A stretch of 64,000 nucleotides of DNA from an uncultured Tenacibaculum sp. GTDB lineage: Bacteria > Bacteroidota > Bacteroidia > Flavobacteriales > Flavobacteriaceae. Position numbers and translations under genes: made by a program. The stretch is from contig NZ_CANMAX010000002.1 of the NCBI RefSeq assembly GCF_947495995.1, forward strand, positions 124,001 to 188,000. Reading direction: 5' to 3'. Below the pieces are notes generated by a model that saw only the letters and a program-made list of their open reading frames with translations, searched no databases and was not told the origin of the DNA. Positions 63,751-64,000 of this stretch are shown in pieces. The stretch's first letter is position 1. Every line of letters begins with the position of its first letter.

Positions 63751-64000
63751 TTACTCATCTAATTTAGCTAAATCTTTATAATTTTTATTCAATTTATTTA
63801 ATAAGATACCATATAACAATTGATAGATTAACCATATTACAGTTAACATTACGGCTAAAGCAATTAATGAAGCAATAATAATACCTACAGTGTGTAGTGT
63901 AGATAAATCTGTAAATTGTTTATTTACCATTAAAATTGTAGCTATAACATAAAAAATAGCTAGGTAAGTTAAGTTGATTAAAACATAATTACGAACTGTC
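63751..64000 (-). CDS. Membrane protein, C-terminal part only (5' end outside the window)
   Basis: An open frame enters from the right edge and ends at the TAA 63751-63753, giving 82 residues. It has two hydrophobic helices (YVLINLTYLAIFYVIATILMV, longer in the sequence, and VGIIIASLIALAVMLTVIWL) joined by a polar loop, and a lysine-rich tail ending KLDE. No family is recognised. It probably forms a transcript with the outer-membrane protein gene that follows. Confidence 0.65.
   Translation of the reverse strand, partial: TVRNYVLINLTYLAIFYVIATILMVNKQFTDLSTLHTVGIIIASLIALAVMLTVIWLIYQLLYGILLNKLNKNYKDLAKLDE

Overview
The window looks like chromosomal DNA of a marine-type member of the Flavobacteriaceae (Bacteroidota; Tenacibaculum or Polaribacter-like, genus not provable from this sequence). 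The support is AT-rich DNA, the flavobacterial -7 box TAnnTTTG in front of many genes, A-rich leaders without clear Shine-Dalgarno sites, a GLPGLI protein beside a TonB-receptor-like protein, an over-long SecA, a bamD-rpoZ-coaBC-DUF4835-recN block, many short-lipobox lipoproteins and double-glycine leader peptides. No rRNA, tRNA, CRISPR array, phage or transposase was recognised. Coding density is high and no gene-free stretch exceeds 300 bases.

Layout. 1-2258: a TetR-controlled redox cluster (amine oxidase, AhpD-like protein, SDR, TetR regulator) with two copies of one palindromic operator. 2251-7242: an unknown membrane protein, then the GLPGLI/outer-membrane receptor pair. 7358-12181: mutS2 and ung facing apart over interlocked promoters, then a glycosyltransferase and an LpxH-like phosphoesterase. 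12393-17179: secA, a DUF2795 protein, a cobalamin adenosyltransferase and a thioesterase. 17359-19947: dnaA, a tyrosine phosphatase and an RsmI-like methylase. 19964-26153: a lysozyme-like protein, mltG, a GNAT enzyme, dapF, then htrA and a long-form gapdh. Five helically phased GTTAAA repeats lie between dapF and htrA. 26255-31603: a secreted DinB-like protein, ligA, two YhhN-type membrane proteins, a DoxX protein and dapA. 31735-39348: an unknown lipoprotein, then bamD, rpoZ, coaBC, a DUF4835 gene, recN, a TPR gene and fabI. 39514-42690: DUF3050, a GT2 glycosyltransferase, UDP-glucuronate decarboxylase and a frameshifted lipoprotein gene.

42695-50986 reads as a compact locus for breaking down N-linked glycoprotein glycans: CutC, a GH20 hexosaminidase, a GH92 alpha-mannosidase, a glycosylasparaginase and a GlcNAc-type MFS transporter. 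The two glycosidases share the same C-terminal module.

51129-55299 is the most unusual part. A TPR-LytS histidine kinase and a LytTR response regulator are followed by a lipoprotein gene and by two tandem double-glycine-leader peptides with six cysteines each. The lipoprotein gene and the peptide pair are each preceded by a pair of 9-mers exactly 21 bp apart that fit the published LytTR binding consensus. This suggests a self-contained, two-component-controlled secreted-peptide system.

55373-64000 holds an M16 protease, an ArsC-like protein, prfB (no frameshift site, possibly leaderless), a large zinc metalloprotease, a threonine aldolase, a small outer-membrane protein and the end of a membrane protein cut by the window edge.
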